Counted from the first letter of the stretch, positions 46,633-56,726 are shown. The stretch is DNA of 64,000 nt from Sandaracinus amylolyticus (GCF_000737325.1 NZ_CP011125.1:7812001-7876000); one strand, 5' to 3'. The notes: generated by a model from the letters alone, not told the origin. Made by a program: numbers and translations.

Positions 46633-48630
46633 GTGATGTCGATCGATGGAGCGATCGATGGAGCGAGCGACGGGATGATCGCACCGCGACGAGCACCGAT
46701 CGGCGCCGAAGTGCAGCGCGACGGCGTCGAGCTGCGCGTCTGGGCGCCCACGACGAAGCGCGTGGAGGCGGTGCTCGATCCCGGCACGCGGCACGAGCGG
46801 CGCGTGCTCCTCGACCGCGACGGCACGCAACACTGGCGCGTGCTGGTGCGCGAGGCGGGCCCGGGCACGCGCTACGGCTTCCTGCTCGACGACGACCCGA
46901 AGCTCTACCCGGATCCCGGCTCGCGCTCGCAGCCCGACGGCCCCCACGGCGCATCGGAGGTGATCGATCCGCGCGCGTTCACGTGGAGCGATCACGAGTG
47001 GCGCGGTCGCGCGCTCCGCGACGCGGTGTTCTACGAGATGCACGTCGGCACGTTCACGCGCGCGGGCACGTGGCGCGCGGCGGCGGAGCACCTGCGCGAG
47101 CTCGCCGACGTCGGGATCACGGTGATCGAGATGATGCCGGTCACCGCGTTCCCCGGGCGGTTCGGGTGGGGCTACGACGGAGTCTCGCTGTTCGCGCCGT
47201 ACGCGGGGTACGGCAGGCCGGACGATCTGCGCCGCTTCGTCGATCACGCGCATGGGCTCGGCCTCGCGGTGATCCTCGACGTCGTCTACAACCACCTCGG
47301 GCCCGACGGGAACTACCTCCCTCGATTCTCGCCGTCGTTCTCCAGCGATCGATACGAGACGGACTGGGGTCTGTCTCCGCGCTTCGACGGTCCGGGCTGC
47401 GAGCCGGTGCGCGAGCTCGTGATCGCGAACGCGCGATTCTGGATCGACGAGTACCGGTTCGACGGTCTGCGCCTCGATGCGACCCAGGACATCTACGACT
47501 TCGACGCCGATCACGAGCACCTCGTGTCGGCGCTGGCGCGCGCCGTGCGCGATGCAGCCCCCGAGCGCACGACGCTGGTGATCGGCGAGAACGAGCCGCA
47601 GCGTGTGGAGCTCGTGCGACCGCGCGACGAGGGCGGGATGGGCCTCGATGCGCTGTGGAACGACGACTTCCATCACTCGGCGACGGTGGCGCTGACGGGT
47701 CGCGACGAGGCCTATTATCGCGACTACACCGGATCGGCGCAGGAGATCGCGTCGGCGCTGAAGCACGGATTCCTGTACCAAGGTCAGCGTTATGCGTGGC
47801 AGTCGCAGCGCCGCGGAACTGCCACCTTCGACGTCGACCCGACTCGGTTCGTCGCATATCTGCAGAACCACGATCAGGTCGCGAACTCGCTCGACGGACG
47901 GCGCGTCCACCAGCTCACGTGCCCGGCGAAGTACCGCGCGCTGCTCTCGCTCGTGCTGCTCGGGCCCGCGACCCCGCTGCTCTTCCAAGGCGAGGAATTC
48001 CTCGCCTCGGCGCCGTTCCTCTATTTCGCAGATCACGAGCCGGCGCTCGCGGCGTGCGTGAGGAAGGGACGCGGCGAGTTCCTCGCGCAGTTCCCCTCGG
48101 TCGCGCAGGCGCGAGCACGTCTGTCCGATCCCGCCGCGCTCGAGACGTTCGAGCGCTCGAAGCTCGATCACGCCGAGCGCACGCGCAATGCCTCGCACGT
48201 CGACATGGTGCGCACGCTGCTCGCGTTGCGGCGCGAGGATCGGACGATCGCCGGCGATGCGCGGGTCGGGCTCGACGCGGCGGCGCTGAGCGATCCCGCG
48301 CAGCACGCGCTCGTGCTGCGCTACTTCGGGAGCGCCCCGGATCACGATCGACTGCTGGTCGTGAACCTCGGGCCGAGCCGCCACCTGGCCTCGTGCTCGG
48401 AGCCGCTCTGCGCGCCGCCGTTCGCGCGGCGCTGGCGCGACGCGTTCAGCAGCGAGGACCCGCGCTGGGGCGGGCGCGGCGCGACGCCGACCGAGCAGGA
48501 CGACGGCTGGCACCTGACCGCGGACTCCACCGCGCTGCTCGTGCCCGAGCCCGATCCGACGCCGCGCTTCGGCCCGCCCGAGAAGAAGCGGAGCAGCGAC
48601 ACCACGACGAGCACGGAGGAGCGCCGATGA
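46633..48630 (+). CDS. treZ: malto-oligosyltrehalose trehalohydrolase (GH13, TreZ-like)
   Basis: About 665 residues. An N-terminal immunoglobulin-like domain (GVELRVWAPTTKRVE) is followed by a GH13 barrel with DVVYNHLGPDGNYL, nucleophile D282 in LRLDATQ, acid E319 in IGENEPQ and D414 in QNHDQ. This arrangement fits TreZ, which releases trehalose from malto-oligosyltrehalose made by TreY; no treY is in the window, so another GH13 role such as debranching is possible. Starts GTG 46633, ATG 46636 or ATG 46675 are possible. The next gene overlaps by 4 bases. Confidence 0.8.
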   Translation: MMSIDGAIDGASDGMIAPRRAPIGAEVQRDGVELRVWAPTTKRVEAVLDPGTRHERRVLLDRDGTQHWRVLVREAGPGTRYGFLLDDDPKLYPDPGSRSQPDGPHGASEVIDPRAFTWSDHEWRGRALRDAVFYEMHVGTFTRAGTWRAAAEHLRELADVGITVIEMMPVTAFPGRFGWGYDGVSLFAPYAGYGRPDDLRRFVDHAHGLGLAVILDVVYNHLGPDGNYLPRFSPSFSSDRYETDWGLSPRFDGPGCEPVRELVIANARFWIDEYRFDGLRLDATQDIYDFDADHEHLVSALARAVRDAAPERTTLVIGENEPQRVELVRPRDEGGMGLDALWNDDFHHSATVALTGRDEAYYRDYTGSAQEIASALKHGFLYQGQRYAWQSQRRGTATFDVDPTRFVAYLQNHDQVANSLDGRRVHQLTCPAKYRALLSLVLLGPATPLLFQGEEFLASAPFLYFADHEPALAACVRKGRGEFLAQFPSVAQARARLSDPAALETFERSKLDHAERTRNASHVDMVRTLLALRREDRTIAGDARVGLDAAALSDPAQHALVLRYFGSAPDHDRLLVVNLGPSRHLASCSEPLCAPPFARRWRDAFSSEDPRWGGRGATPTEQDDGWHLTADSTALLVPEPDPTPRFGPPEKKRSSDTTTSTEERR

Positions 48631-50705
48631 GCCCGCCGATTCGCATCCTCGGCATCGACGCCACGAAGGATCCCGACGAGCTGCCGCGCGCGTGCACCGT
48701 CGATCCGGAGGCGCCTTCGCGACCGCTCGTCGCGCACGAGTGGCTCGTCACCAACGGCCTCGGTGGATACGCCGCCGGCACGGTGAGCGGCGTGATCACG
48801 CGACGCTTCCACGGTGTGCTCGTCGCCGCGCTGCCCGCGCCGCGCGGACGCACGATGATGCTGAATCACCTCGGCGAGCGCGTGATGCTCGGCGCTCGTA
48901 CGATGCGGATCTGCGGGCAGGAAGATCCGCACCGGCGCGACGAGCCGATCGCGCGGTGCACGGACTTCCGCATCGAGATGGGCCTGCCGGTGTGGCGCTA
49001 CGAGATCGCCGACTGCGTCATCGAGCGACGCGTCGTGATGCCGCACCGCCAGAACACGACGTTCGTCGTCTACACGCTGTGCTCTGGGAGCTCCGAGCCC
49101 GAGATCGAGCTCGAGCCGTGGCTGCACTTCCGCCATCACGAGGGCTCGGTCGAGGGGCGCGTCGAGGGCGAGTACTCGCTGAAGCTCATCGGCGATCGCT
49201 TCGAGGTCTCGCAGGAGGACCACGCCGACGTGCCGCCCTTGCGCATGCAGGTGCGAGGATGCGAGTCGGCGTTCCGGATCGAAGGCAAGCGCATCCACGA
49301 CGTGCGCTATCACATCGAAGCGAGCCGCGGATACGACGCCGTCGGTGCGTTGTACACGCCGGGGTTCTTCCGTGCGCGGCTGCGGCGCGGAGAGCCGATC
49401 GCGCTGGTCGCGTCGGTCGAGGACTGGAACGTCGTGCACGCGGTGCCGCACGATCAGGTGGTCGCGCGCGAGCGCGAGCGGCGCGCGAAGCTCGCGGCGC
49501 TCGCGCACCCGAAAGCACGCGAAGGGCTCGCGGCGGAGCTGGTGCAGGCCGCGGATCAATTCCTGATCACGCCGGCCGGACGCACCGAGGATGCAGCGCG
49601 CGCGCACGCGTCGGGCGACGAGATCCGCACCGTGATCGCGGGATATCACTGGTTCACCGACTGGGGCCGCGACACGATGATCTCGCTCGAGGGACTGACG
49701 CTCACGACGGGGCGCCACAACGAAGCGGGCTACATCCTCCGCACGTTCGCGCACTACGTCCGCGACGGTCTGATCCCGAACATGTTCCCCGAAGGGAAGA
49801 ACGACGGCCTCTATCACACGGCCGACGCGACACTTTGGTTCTTCCACGCGCTGCAGCGCTACGTCGAGGTCACGCAGGATCGCGTGACGCTGCGGCTGCT
49901 GATGCCGACGCTGATGGACATCGTCGCGCACCACATGCGCGGAACGCGCTTCGGGATCGGCGTCGACCCCGACGACGGTCTCCTGCGTCAGGGCGCGGAG
50001 GGCTATCAGCTCACGTGGATGGACGCGAAGGTCGGCGACTACGTCGTCACGCCGCGTCGCGGCAAGGCCGTCGAGATCAACGCGCTCTGGTACAACGCGC
50101 TCCGCTGCATGCAGCGCTGGGCGCTCGACGAGCTGCGCGACGAGGGCACGGCGCGTCACTTCGCGGAGCACGCCGATCGCGCGTTCGCGTCGTTCAACGC
50201 GCGATTCTGGTGCTCGCAGGGCGGCTATCTCTACGACCTGATCGACGGAGAGGGCGGAGACGATCCCGCGTTCCGCCCGAATCAGATCTTCGCGTTCTCG
50301 CTCGCGCATCCGGTGCTCGAGAAGTCGAAGTGGGAGACCGTGCTGCACAAGGTGCAGACTCGACTGCTCACACCGTTCGGGCTGCGCTCGCTCGCGCCGG
50401 GACATGCCGACTACAAGCCGCGCTATTTCGGCGACCTGCGTGCGCGCGATCTCGCGTACCACCAGGGCACCGTCTGGGCGTGGCTGATCGGCCCGTTCGT
50501 CGACGCGTTCCTGCGCGTGCACCCGGAGCGCGTCGCCGAGGCGAGATCGCTGCTCTCGGGGTTCGGGAGCGCGATGAACGACGCGTGCGTCGGCAACATC
50601 AGCGAGATCTTCGACGCCGAGGAGCCGTACGTGCCGCGCGGGTGTTGCGCGCAGGCGTGGAGCGTGGCGGAAGTGCTGCGCGCGCTGGTGAAGACCGCGA
50701 CGTGA
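48627..50705 (+). CDS. glycogen debranching enzyme (amylo-alpha-1,6-glucosidase type)
   Basis: A 692-residue cytoplasmic enzyme. The N-terminal half matches the bacterial/archaeal debranching N-domain (WLVTNGLGGYAAGTVSG, RFHGVLVAALP). The C-terminal (alpha/alpha)6 domain carries GYHWFTDWGRDTMISLEGL, the GKNDGLYHTADATLWFFHA segment and the YHQGTVWAWLIGPF motif. It hydrolyses alpha-1,6 branches in glycogen. The ATGA overlap with the TreZ-like gene implies coupling in glycogen-to-trehalose or glycogen-use metabolism. Confidence 0.9.
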   Translation: MSPPIRILGIDATKDPDELPRACTVDPEAPSRPLVAHEWLVTNGLGGYAAGTVSGVITRRFHGVLVAALPAPRGRTMMLNHLGERVMLGARTMRICGQEDPHRRDEPIARCTDFRIEMGLPVWRYEIADCVIERRVVMPHRQNTTFVVYTLCSGSSEPEIELEPWLHFRHHEGSVEGRVEGEYSLKLIGDRFEVSQEDHADVPPLRMQVRGCESAFRIEGKRIHDVRYHIEASRGYDAVGALYTPGFFRARLRRGEPIALVASVEDWNVVHAVPHDQVVARERERRAKLAALAHPKAREGLAAELVQAADQFLITPAGRTEDAARAHASGDEIRTVIAGYHWFTDWGRDTMISLEGLTLTTGRHNEAGYILRTFAHYVRDGLIPNMFPEGKNDGLYHTADATLWFFHALQRYVEVTQDRVTLRLLMPTLMDIVAHHMRGTRFGIGVDPDDGLLRQGAEGYQLTWMDAKVGDYVVTPRRGKAVEINALWYNALRCMQRWALDELRDEGTARHFAEHADRAFASFNARFWCSQGGYLYDLIDGEGGDDPAFRPNQIFAFSLAHPVLEKSKWETVLHKVQTRLLTPFGLRSLAPGHADYKPRYFGDLRARDLAYHQGTVWAWLIGPFVDAFLRVHPERVAEARSLLSGFGSAMNDACVGNISEIFDAEEPYVPRGCCAQAWSVAEVLRALVKTAT

Positions 50706-50763
50706 TCTCGTGGCGCGCCGTCATCCTCGTTCTCGGCCCGACTCTTGAACTCACGCGTCCTCC

Positions 50764-51762
50764 ATGAAGGGCATCGCGGTGATCACCGGGGCGAGCGCGG
50801 GCGTGGGACGCGCCACCGCTCGCGAGCTCGCGGCGCGCGGCTGGGGGCTGGCGCTCCTCGCACGAGGGCACGACGGGCTCGTGGCCGCACAGCGCGAGGC
50901 GTGGGCGCTCGGAGTGCCTGCGATCGCGATCCCCACCGACGTCGCGGACGAAGCAGCCGTCGAGGCCGCGGCGGATCTCACCGAGCGCGAGCTCGGCCCG
51001 ATCGACGTGTGGATCAACAACGCGATGAACACCGTCGTGTCGCCGATCGATCAGCTGATGCCCGACGAGGTGCGCCGCGTGACCGAGGTGACGTATCTCG
51101 GCGCGGTGTGGGGCACGATGGCCGCGCTGCGTCGCATGAAGCCTCGCGACCGCGGGCACATCATCCAAGTGGGCTCGGCGCTCGCCTATCGCGCGATCCC
51201 GCTGCAGGCCGCGTACTGCGGCGCGAAGCACGCGATGCGCGGGTTCACCGACTCGCTGCGCAGCGAGCTGCTCCACGACGGCAGTCGCGTCGCGCTCACG
51301 ATGATCCACCTGCCGGCGATGAACACGCCGCAGTTCTCGTGGTGCAGGACTCGATTCGACAAGCACCCTCAGCCGGTGCCGCCGATCTACCAGCCCGAGG
51401 TCGCAGCGCGCGTGATCGCCGACTCGATCGGATACCGGCGCCGCGAGGTGTTCGTCGGAAAGCCGACGGTGAAGGCGATCCTCGGCTCGAAGCTCTTGCC
51501 GGGGTACGCCGATCACGTGCTCGCGCGCGAGGGCTACGACGGGCAGATGGCGGACATGCCGCTGCACCAGCCGCGTCGCGACAACCTGTTCGAGCCGCTG
51601 CCCGGCGACTTCGGTGCGCACGGCGTCTTCACCGATCGTGCGACGAACGACTCGCCCTACTCGCGGCTCTCGGTCCTCTGGACGCACGTGCGCAACGCCG
51701 TCGAGCGCGCCCTCGCGCCGCGGCGCGGTCCGTTCGCGCTGCCGAGCGGCTCGAAGGAGTGA
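50764..51762 (+). CDS. short-chain dehydrogenase/reductase
   Basis: A 332-residue SDR. The cofactor motif is TGASAGVGRA near the N-terminus, with NNAMNT, then a Ser in VGSALAYR and the YCGAKHA motif for catalysis. The C-terminal extension of about 120 residues is longer than in classical SDRs and includes KPTVKAILGSKLLPG. Such extended SDRs are common and the substrate is unknown. The stop overlaps a GTG and precedes the M50-CBS gene. Confidence 0.82.
   Translation: MKGIAVITGASAGVGRATARELAARGWGLALLARGHDGLVAAQREAWALGVPAIAIPTDVADEAAVEAAADLTERELGPIDVWINNAMNTVVSPIDQLMPDEVRRVTEVTYLGAVWGTMAALRRMKPRDRGHIIQVGSALAYRAIPLQAAYCGAKHAMRGFTDSLRSELLHDGSRVALTMIHLPAMNTPQFSWCRTRFDKHPQPVPPIYQPEVAARVIADSIGYRRREVFVGKPTVKAILGSKLLPGYADHVLAREGYDGQMADMPLHQPRRDNLFEPLPGDFGAHGVFTDRATNDSPYSRLSVLWTHVRNAVERALAPRRGPFALPSGSKE
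51754..51759 (+). promoter_or_regulatory. Shine-Dalgarno AAGGAG at SDR stop, for the M50-CBS gene
   Basis: AAGGAG lies 11 bases before ATG 51771 and touches the alternative GTG 51759, which is therefore unlikely. Spacing is longer than usual. Confidence 0.4.
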
Positions 51763-51770
51763 TCGCCACG

Positions 51771-52949
51771 ATGCAGGGCAACCTACGGCTCGGACACGTC
51801 GCGGGGATCGACGTACGGCTCGACTGGAGCTGGCTGCTCGTCGGACTGCTCTTCTTCGTGAGCCTCAGCGCGCACTTCTTCGCGAGCCATCCGCTCTGGT
51901 CGCTCGGGCTCTCGGTGCTGCTCGCGTTCCTCGCGGTGATCGGGATCGCAGCGTCGATCATCGCCCACGAGCTCGTGCAGGCGGTCGTCGCGCGCAGGCT
52001 CGGCACGCCGGTGACCGCGATCACGCTCTTCCTGCTGGGCGGCATCGCGACGTATCCGCGCGAGGGGCGCACGCCCGCGCGCGAGATCGTCGTCGCGTTC
52101 GTCGGTCCAGTCACGAGCCTCGTGCTCGGCTTCGTGCTGATCACGCTCGCCGGGCTCCTGCAGGTCCCGCTCGCGAAGCTCTGGGTCGACGCGTCGGGTG
52201 TGCTCGCGTGGCTCGAGCCGGTGCCCGCGCTGCTCGCGTGGGTCGGCATCGCGAACCTCGCGATCGCGCTCTTCAACGCGATCCCCGCGTTCCCGCTCGA
52301 CGGCGGTCGCGTGCTGCGCGCGCTGCTCTGGGCGCTCGACGGCGACTACCGCACCGCGACGCGTGTCGCCGCGCGCATCGGACAGGCGATCTCGCTCGTG
52401 ATGATCGCGATCGGGATCGCGTCGGCGTTCCGGCTCGGCCCGCTCGCGTTCACGAGCGGCATCTGGGTCGCGTTCCTCGGCTGGTTCCTGCTGAGCGCGG
52501 CGAGCACGTACCACCAGAGCGCGCTGCTCGAGGAGCGCCTCGGCGGGCTCGTCGCGTCGCACCTCATGCACCCGGTGACCAGCGCGATCGGGCCCGACGT
52601 GCCGATCGCGAGCGCGGTCGCGAACCACTTCGTCGGCACCTCGGCGCGCGCGCTGCCGGTGATGGAGCACGGCGCGTGCGTCGGGCTCCTGCGCTTCGAG
52701 GACGTGCGTCGCGTGCCCGCGCGCGAGTGGGAGGCGCGCCCGGTGCGCGACGCGATGATCGCGGTCGCCGAGCTGCCGCGCATCGGCGCACGGACCGATC
52801 TCGCGGAGACGCTCCGGACCATGCTGCGCGCGGAGATCGCGACGCTTCCGGTGCTCGAGGGCGACGACGTGATCGGCGTGCTGGAGATGCAGGACATCGT
52901 GCGGTGGATCGAGTTCCCCGAGCCCGAGCCGCGCATCGCCCCGGCGTGA
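51771..52949 (+). CDS. M50 site-2-protease-like protein with CBS domains, HExxH altered to HELVQ
   Basis: A 392-residue polytopic protein. The expected zinc motif reads HELVQ (H66, E67, Q70), so the second His is Gln; one base (CAG for CAC/CAT) separates them. The third ligand is kept in IPAFPLDGGRV (N169, D177). Membrane segments fill residues 20-260; residues 265-385 look like a CBS pair (ASHLMHPVTSAIGPD, LPVMEHGACVGLLR, VLEGDDVIGVLEMQDIV). The other M50 protein in the window (17680) has an intact HEMGH. Activity is doubtful unless Gln can coordinate zinc. Confidence 0.78.
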   Translation: MQGNLRLGHVAGIDVRLDWSWLLVGLLFFVSLSAHFFASHPLWSLGLSVLLAFLAVIGIAASIIAHELVQAVVARRLGTPVTAITLFLLGGIATYPREGRTPAREIVVAFVGPVTSLVLGFVLITLAGLLQVPLAKLWVDASGVLAWLEPVPALLAWVGIANLAIALFNAIPAFPLDGGRVLRALLWALDGDYRTATRVAARIGQAISLVMIAIGIASAFRLGPLAFTSGIWVAFLGWFLLSAASTYHQSALLEERLGGLVASHLMHPVTSAIGPDVPIASAVANHFVGTSARALPVMEHGACVGLLRFEDVRRVPAREWEARPVRDAMIAVAELPRIGARTDLAETLRTMLRAEIATLPVLEGDDVIGVLEMQDIVRWIEFPEPEPRIAPA

Positions 52950-52950
52950 C

Positions 52951-55728
52951 GTGATGGTGGCGACGCCGTCGCCGGCGAGCAGGAAGGTTGACCTCGGGAC
53001 GCAAGCGCGGACCTATGGGGGCGTGCGAGAGAACGGCTCGACCAACAGGGACTGGCACACGAAACGCGCCGGCGACGTCGTCACCGCGCTCGGCGGCGAC
53101 GATCGCGCGGGCCTCGACGAGGCGGAGGCCGGGCGGCGCCTGGAGCGTGACGGGCCCAACCGCCTCTCGCGACGGCGCGGGCGACCGGCGTGGCGGAGGT
53201 TGCTCGATCAGTTCATCGCGCCGCTCGTGCTCGTGCTGATCGTCGCCGTGATCGTGTCGATCGCGCTCGGCGACTACGTCGACGCCGCGGTGATCGGCGC
53301 GGTCGTGCTGCTCAACGCCCTGATCGGGTTCTTCCAGGAGCAGCGCGCCGAGAGCGCGATCGCCGCGCTCGATGCGCTCGTCGTCACCGAAGCGACCGTG
53401 CTCCGCGGCGGGCACAAGACGCGGGTGCGCAGCGAGCAGCTCGTCGTCGGAGATCTCGTCGAGCTGCACTCGGGCGACTCGGTGCCCGCGGACCTCCGTC
53501 TCCTGCGCATCCGCGATCTGCACGTCGACGAGGCGCCGCTCACCGGCGAGTCGGTGCCGGTGCGCAAGCAGATCGCGGAGCTGTCGATCGACACCGTGCT
53601 CGCCGATCGCACGAACCTCGCCTTCGCCGGCACCGCGGTCACGTACGGCAGTGGCACCGGCATCGTGATCGCGACGGGCGACGCGACCGAGACCGGCCGC
53701 ATCGCGGGGCTGATCGCGTCGGCGGACGAGATGACGACGCCGCTCACGCGGCGCATCGAGGGGCTCTCGCGCGCCCTCGTGTGGATCATCCTCGCCGTCG
53801 CGGCGGCCGCGTTCGCGCTCGAAGCGGTGCGCCGATCCGATCTCGCGCAGACCTTCAACGCCGCGGTCGCGCTCGCGGTCGGCGCGATCCCCGAGGGCCT
53901 GCCCGCGGCGGTCACGGTGCTGCTCGCGGTCGGCGTGTCGCAGATGGCGAAGCGGCGCGCGCTGGTGCGCAGGCTTCCCGCGGTCGAGACGCTCGGCAGC
54001 ACGTCGGTGATCTGCTCGGACAAGACCGGCACGCTCACCGAGAACCAGATGACGGTCACGCACGTGTGGGCGGGCGGGACGAGCTTCGGCGTGAAGGGCG
54101 TCGGCTACGACCGCGCCGGCGGGTTCGTGCGCGAGAGCTCGACGGTCGAGGTCAGCTCGCATCGCGCACTGCTCGAGTGCGTGCGCGCGGGCGCGCTGTG
54201 CAACGACACACGCGTGCTGCGCGGGCCCGACGGAACGAAGGTCGAGGGTGATCCCACCGAGGCCGCGCTCGTCGTGCTCGCGGAGAAAGCGGGCGGCGCG
54301 CTCGCGCTCGAGGAGAGCCGGCGGCTCGACGTCATCGCGTTCGAGTCGGACCACATGTACATGGCCACGCTCGATCACGACGAGCGGCGCGGCCAGTCGT
54401 TCATGCACGTGAAGGGCTCGTCCGACGTGCTGCTCGACGCGTGCACCGACGCGCTCGACGCGGACGGCGCGCGCACCGCGTTCGATCGCGCAGCGGCGGC
54501 GGCGAAGGTCGACGAGCTCGCGTCGCGCGGGCTGCGCATCCTCGTCGTCGCGAAGCGCGAGATGCCCGCGGGCGCGACCGACATCGTGCACGCCGACGTG
54601 AAGGAGCTGACGTTCCTCGGGCTCGTCGGGATGATCGATCCGCCGCGCGCCGAGGCGAAGCGCGCGGTCGCGAGCTGTCACGCGGCGGGCGTGAAGGTGA
54701 AGATGATCACGGGCGATCACGCGGTGACGGCCTCGGCGATCGCGGACGATCTCGGGCTCGAAGGCGAGCGCGACGCGAGCGGTCGGCTGCGCGCGATCAC
54801 GGGACGCGAGCTGGAAGGCGTGAGCGACGAGGCGCTCCCCGAGCTCGCGGAGCGCGCGTCGGTCTTCGCGCGCGTGGCGCCCGAGCAGAAGCTGCGCCTC
54901 GTGCGCGCGCTACAGAAGCGCGGTCACGTCGTCGCGATGACCGGCGACGGAGTGAACGACGCGCCGGCCCTGAAGCAGGCCGACATCGGCGTCGCGATGG
55001 GGAAGAACGGCACCGACGTCGCGCGCGGCGCGGCGGCGATGATTCTCACCGACGACAACTTCGCGACGATCGAGGCGGCGATCGAAGAGGGGCGTCGCGT
55101 CTACGACAACCTCGTGAAGTTCATCGCGTGGACGCTCCCGACGAACGGCGGCGAGGGCCTGGTGCTGCTCGCGGCGATCGTCGCGGAGACGGAGCTGCCG
55201 ATCCTGCCGGTGCAGATCCTCTGGGTGAACCTCGCGACCGCGGTGCTGCTCGGCGTGACGCTGGTGTTCGAGAAGAAAGAGCCGGGCGTGATGTCGCGCC
55301 CGCCGCGCGACGCGAAGAAGCCGCTGCTCGACGTGCGGCTCGCGGTGCGGACACTGATCGTCTCGTGCCTGATCGCGGGCGCGGCGTTCGGGTTCTTCGA
55401 GTGGGCGTACGCGGAGGACCCGACGAAGGTCGCGGAGGCGCGCACCATCGCGACCAACACGATCGTCGTGGTCGAGGTGGGCTATCTGTTCTCGTGTCGA
55501 TCGCTGCGGATTCCCGCGCACCGACTGGGGCTCTTCACGAACAAGTGGGTCTGGGGCGGTGCGATCGCGATGCTCGCGTGCCAGCTGCTCTTCACGTACG
55601 CGCCGTTCATGAACGTGCTGTTCCACAGCGCGCCGATCGAGTGGCGCTGGTGGGGATATTTCGCGGGCATCGGTCTCGTGGTGTACGTGCTGAGCGAAGT
55701 GTCGAAGGCAGTCGCGCCGGTGAAGTGA
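52951..55728 (+). CDS. P-type cation-transporting ATPase (P2 type)
   Basis: About 925 residues. Phosphorylation motif SDKTGTLTENQ, TGES in the actuator (APLTGESVPV), ion site VALAVGAIPEGLPAAV, hinge MTGDGVNDAPALKQADIGVA and MITGDH. The PEGLP motif and IPEGLPA loop suggest Ca2+ or Mg2+/monovalent cation P2 pumps. Transport direction and ion are not certain. The 30-residue head before WHTKRAGDVV may be shortened if the true start is the GTG at 53023. Begins 2 bases after the previous stop. Confidence 0.88.
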   Translation: MMVATPSPASRKVDLGTQARTYGGVRENGSTNRDWHTKRAGDVVTALGGDDRAGLDEAEAGRRLERDGPNRLSRRRGRPAWRRLLDQFIAPLVLVLIVAVIVSIALGDYVDAAVIGAVVLLNALIGFFQEQRAESAIAALDALVVTEATVLRGGHKTRVRSEQLVVGDLVELHSGDSVPADLRLLRIRDLHVDEAPLTGESVPVRKQIAELSIDTVLADRTNLAFAGTAVTYGSGTGIVIATGDATETGRIAGLIASADEMTTPLTRRIEGLSRALVWIILAVAAAAFALEAVRRSDLAQTFNAAVALAVGAIPEGLPAAVTVLLAVGVSQMAKRRALVRRLPAVETLGSTSVICSDKTGTLTENQMTVTHVWAGGTSFGVKGVGYDRAGGFVRESSTVEVSSHRALLECVRAGALCNDTRVLRGPDGTKVEGDPTEAALVVLAEKAGGALALEESRRLDVIAFESDHMYMATLDHDERRGQSFMHVKGSSDVLLDACTDALDADGARTAFDRAAAAAKVDELASRGLRILVVAKREMPAGATDIVHADVKELTFLGLVGMIDPPRAEAKRAVASCHAAGVKVKMITGDHAVTASAIADDLGLEGERDASGRLRAITGRELEGVSDEALPELAERASVFARVAPEQKLRLVRALQKRGHVVAMTGDGVNDAPALKQADIGVAMGKNGTDVARGAAAMILTDDNFATIEAAIEEGRRVYDNLVKFIAWTLPTNGGEGLVLLAAIVAETELPILPVQILWVNLATAVLLGVTLVFEKKEPGVMSRPPRDAKKPLLDVRLAVRTLIVSCLIAGAAFGFFEWAYAEDPTKVAEARTIATNTIVVVEVGYLFSCRSLRIPAHRLGLFTNKWVWGGAIAMLACQLLFTYAPFMNVLFHSAPIEWRWWGYFAGIGLVVYVLSEVSKAVAPVK

Positions 55729-55767
55729 GCGGCGCGGCGTGCATCGCGGTCGCCGGCGCGCCCTCGT

Positions 55768-56595
55768 TCATCGACTCGCGTCGAAGAGCGGGGGAAGCTT
55801 TTCGCCGGAGGGAAGGATGCGCATCGCGAGCTCGCGCGGCCTCCAAGTGAACAGACCTTCGCCGTGGCCCAGGTACATCGTCACGGTCGGCGATCGCAAG
55901 CCCGAGCGCGGAAACGATCGAAGATCCACGTGCTCACCGGACGCCGACTGGATGTTGATTCGCGTGATGTCTCTCGACGCATCGAGCCGGTACGCCTGCA
56001 GGCGCTCGAGCCCGACACCACGCAGCTCGACGCAGCGCTGAGCCGCGTCGGCGACTTCGCCGAAGCGAACGACGACCTCGTCGCCGGTCTCACGGGCTTC
56101 GAAGCCGAGCTCGAGAAGTCGAGCAGCATCGGGCCAGGTGCGCGGCAGTCGCAGGTCCGTTCCGGAGGCAGACTCCGGTACCGACACGCCACCGTCCGAC
56201 CTGGTCGGCGCAGCACGCGCTTTCGTGCGTATCGCCGCGGACAGCGCGTCTGCTTGGAACGCCAGGGCAGCCGCGGGCACGAATCGAAGATCGACTCCGA
56301 TCGATTGGGCCTCGTGATGAACGAGATCCAGAACGGGAACGTCTGCTCCCGCGCGAGTGATGTGCCCGAAGGTGACGTAGTCGGGCTCTGCGACCTCGAA
56401 GATGATCAGATTCGTGACTCTCGTCGCGCGCACGAGCAGATCCACGTGGCAGTCGACGGTGCTCGGATCGCCGACGCGATGAGCGCGAGCGTCGTCGAAC
56501 TGCATCAGGACGTCGCGGGTGCGGGCATCGAAGTGCAGGGCCGCCAAGACCGAGTCGTGCAAGTCGATCCATTCCAGCGAGGGCTCGACGGTCAT
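55768..56595 (-). CDS. hypothetical protein, 275 aa
   Basis: I do not recognise this protein. It begins MTVEPSLEWIDLHDSVLAAL at ATG 56595 and has no signal or membrane segment. The N-terminal 110 residues alternate beta strands and short loops (RVTNLIIFEVAEPDYVTFGH). The C-terminal half contains SFPRSGLRSPTVTMYLGHGE. It lies alone between the ATPase (convergent) and a lipase gene. Base composition is slightly lower in GC than the neighbours, with more A/T-ending codons, which may hint at different history. Confidence 0.5.
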   Translation of the reverse strand: MTVEPSLEWIDLHDSVLAALHFDARTRDVLMQFDDARAHRVGDPSTVDCHVDLLVRATRVTNLIIFEVAEPDYVTFGHITRAGADVPVLDLVHHEAQSIGVDLRFVPAAALAFQADALSAAIRTKARAAPTRSDGGVSVPESASGTDLRLPRTWPDAARLLELGFEARETGDEVVVRFGEVADAAQRCVELRGVGLERLQAYRLDASRDITRINIQSASGEHVDLRSFPRSGLRSPTVTMYLGHGEGLFTWRPRELAMRILPSGEKLPPLFDASR

Positions 56596-56726
56596 CGGTG
56601 GGCTCTTTCTGGACTGGGCCGGGGATTGTCCTCGCGACGCTGGCCCGCCCGGGGGGGACGGTTGAACCACGCGGGGAACCGAGCACGACCCGACCGCGGT
56701 CCTCTCCGACGTCGTGGCTCGGTGAG

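Noticed and set aside
51759-51771. GTG 51759 as start of the M50-CBS gene
   Set aside because: It touches its own AAGGAG site; ATG 51771 is better placed.
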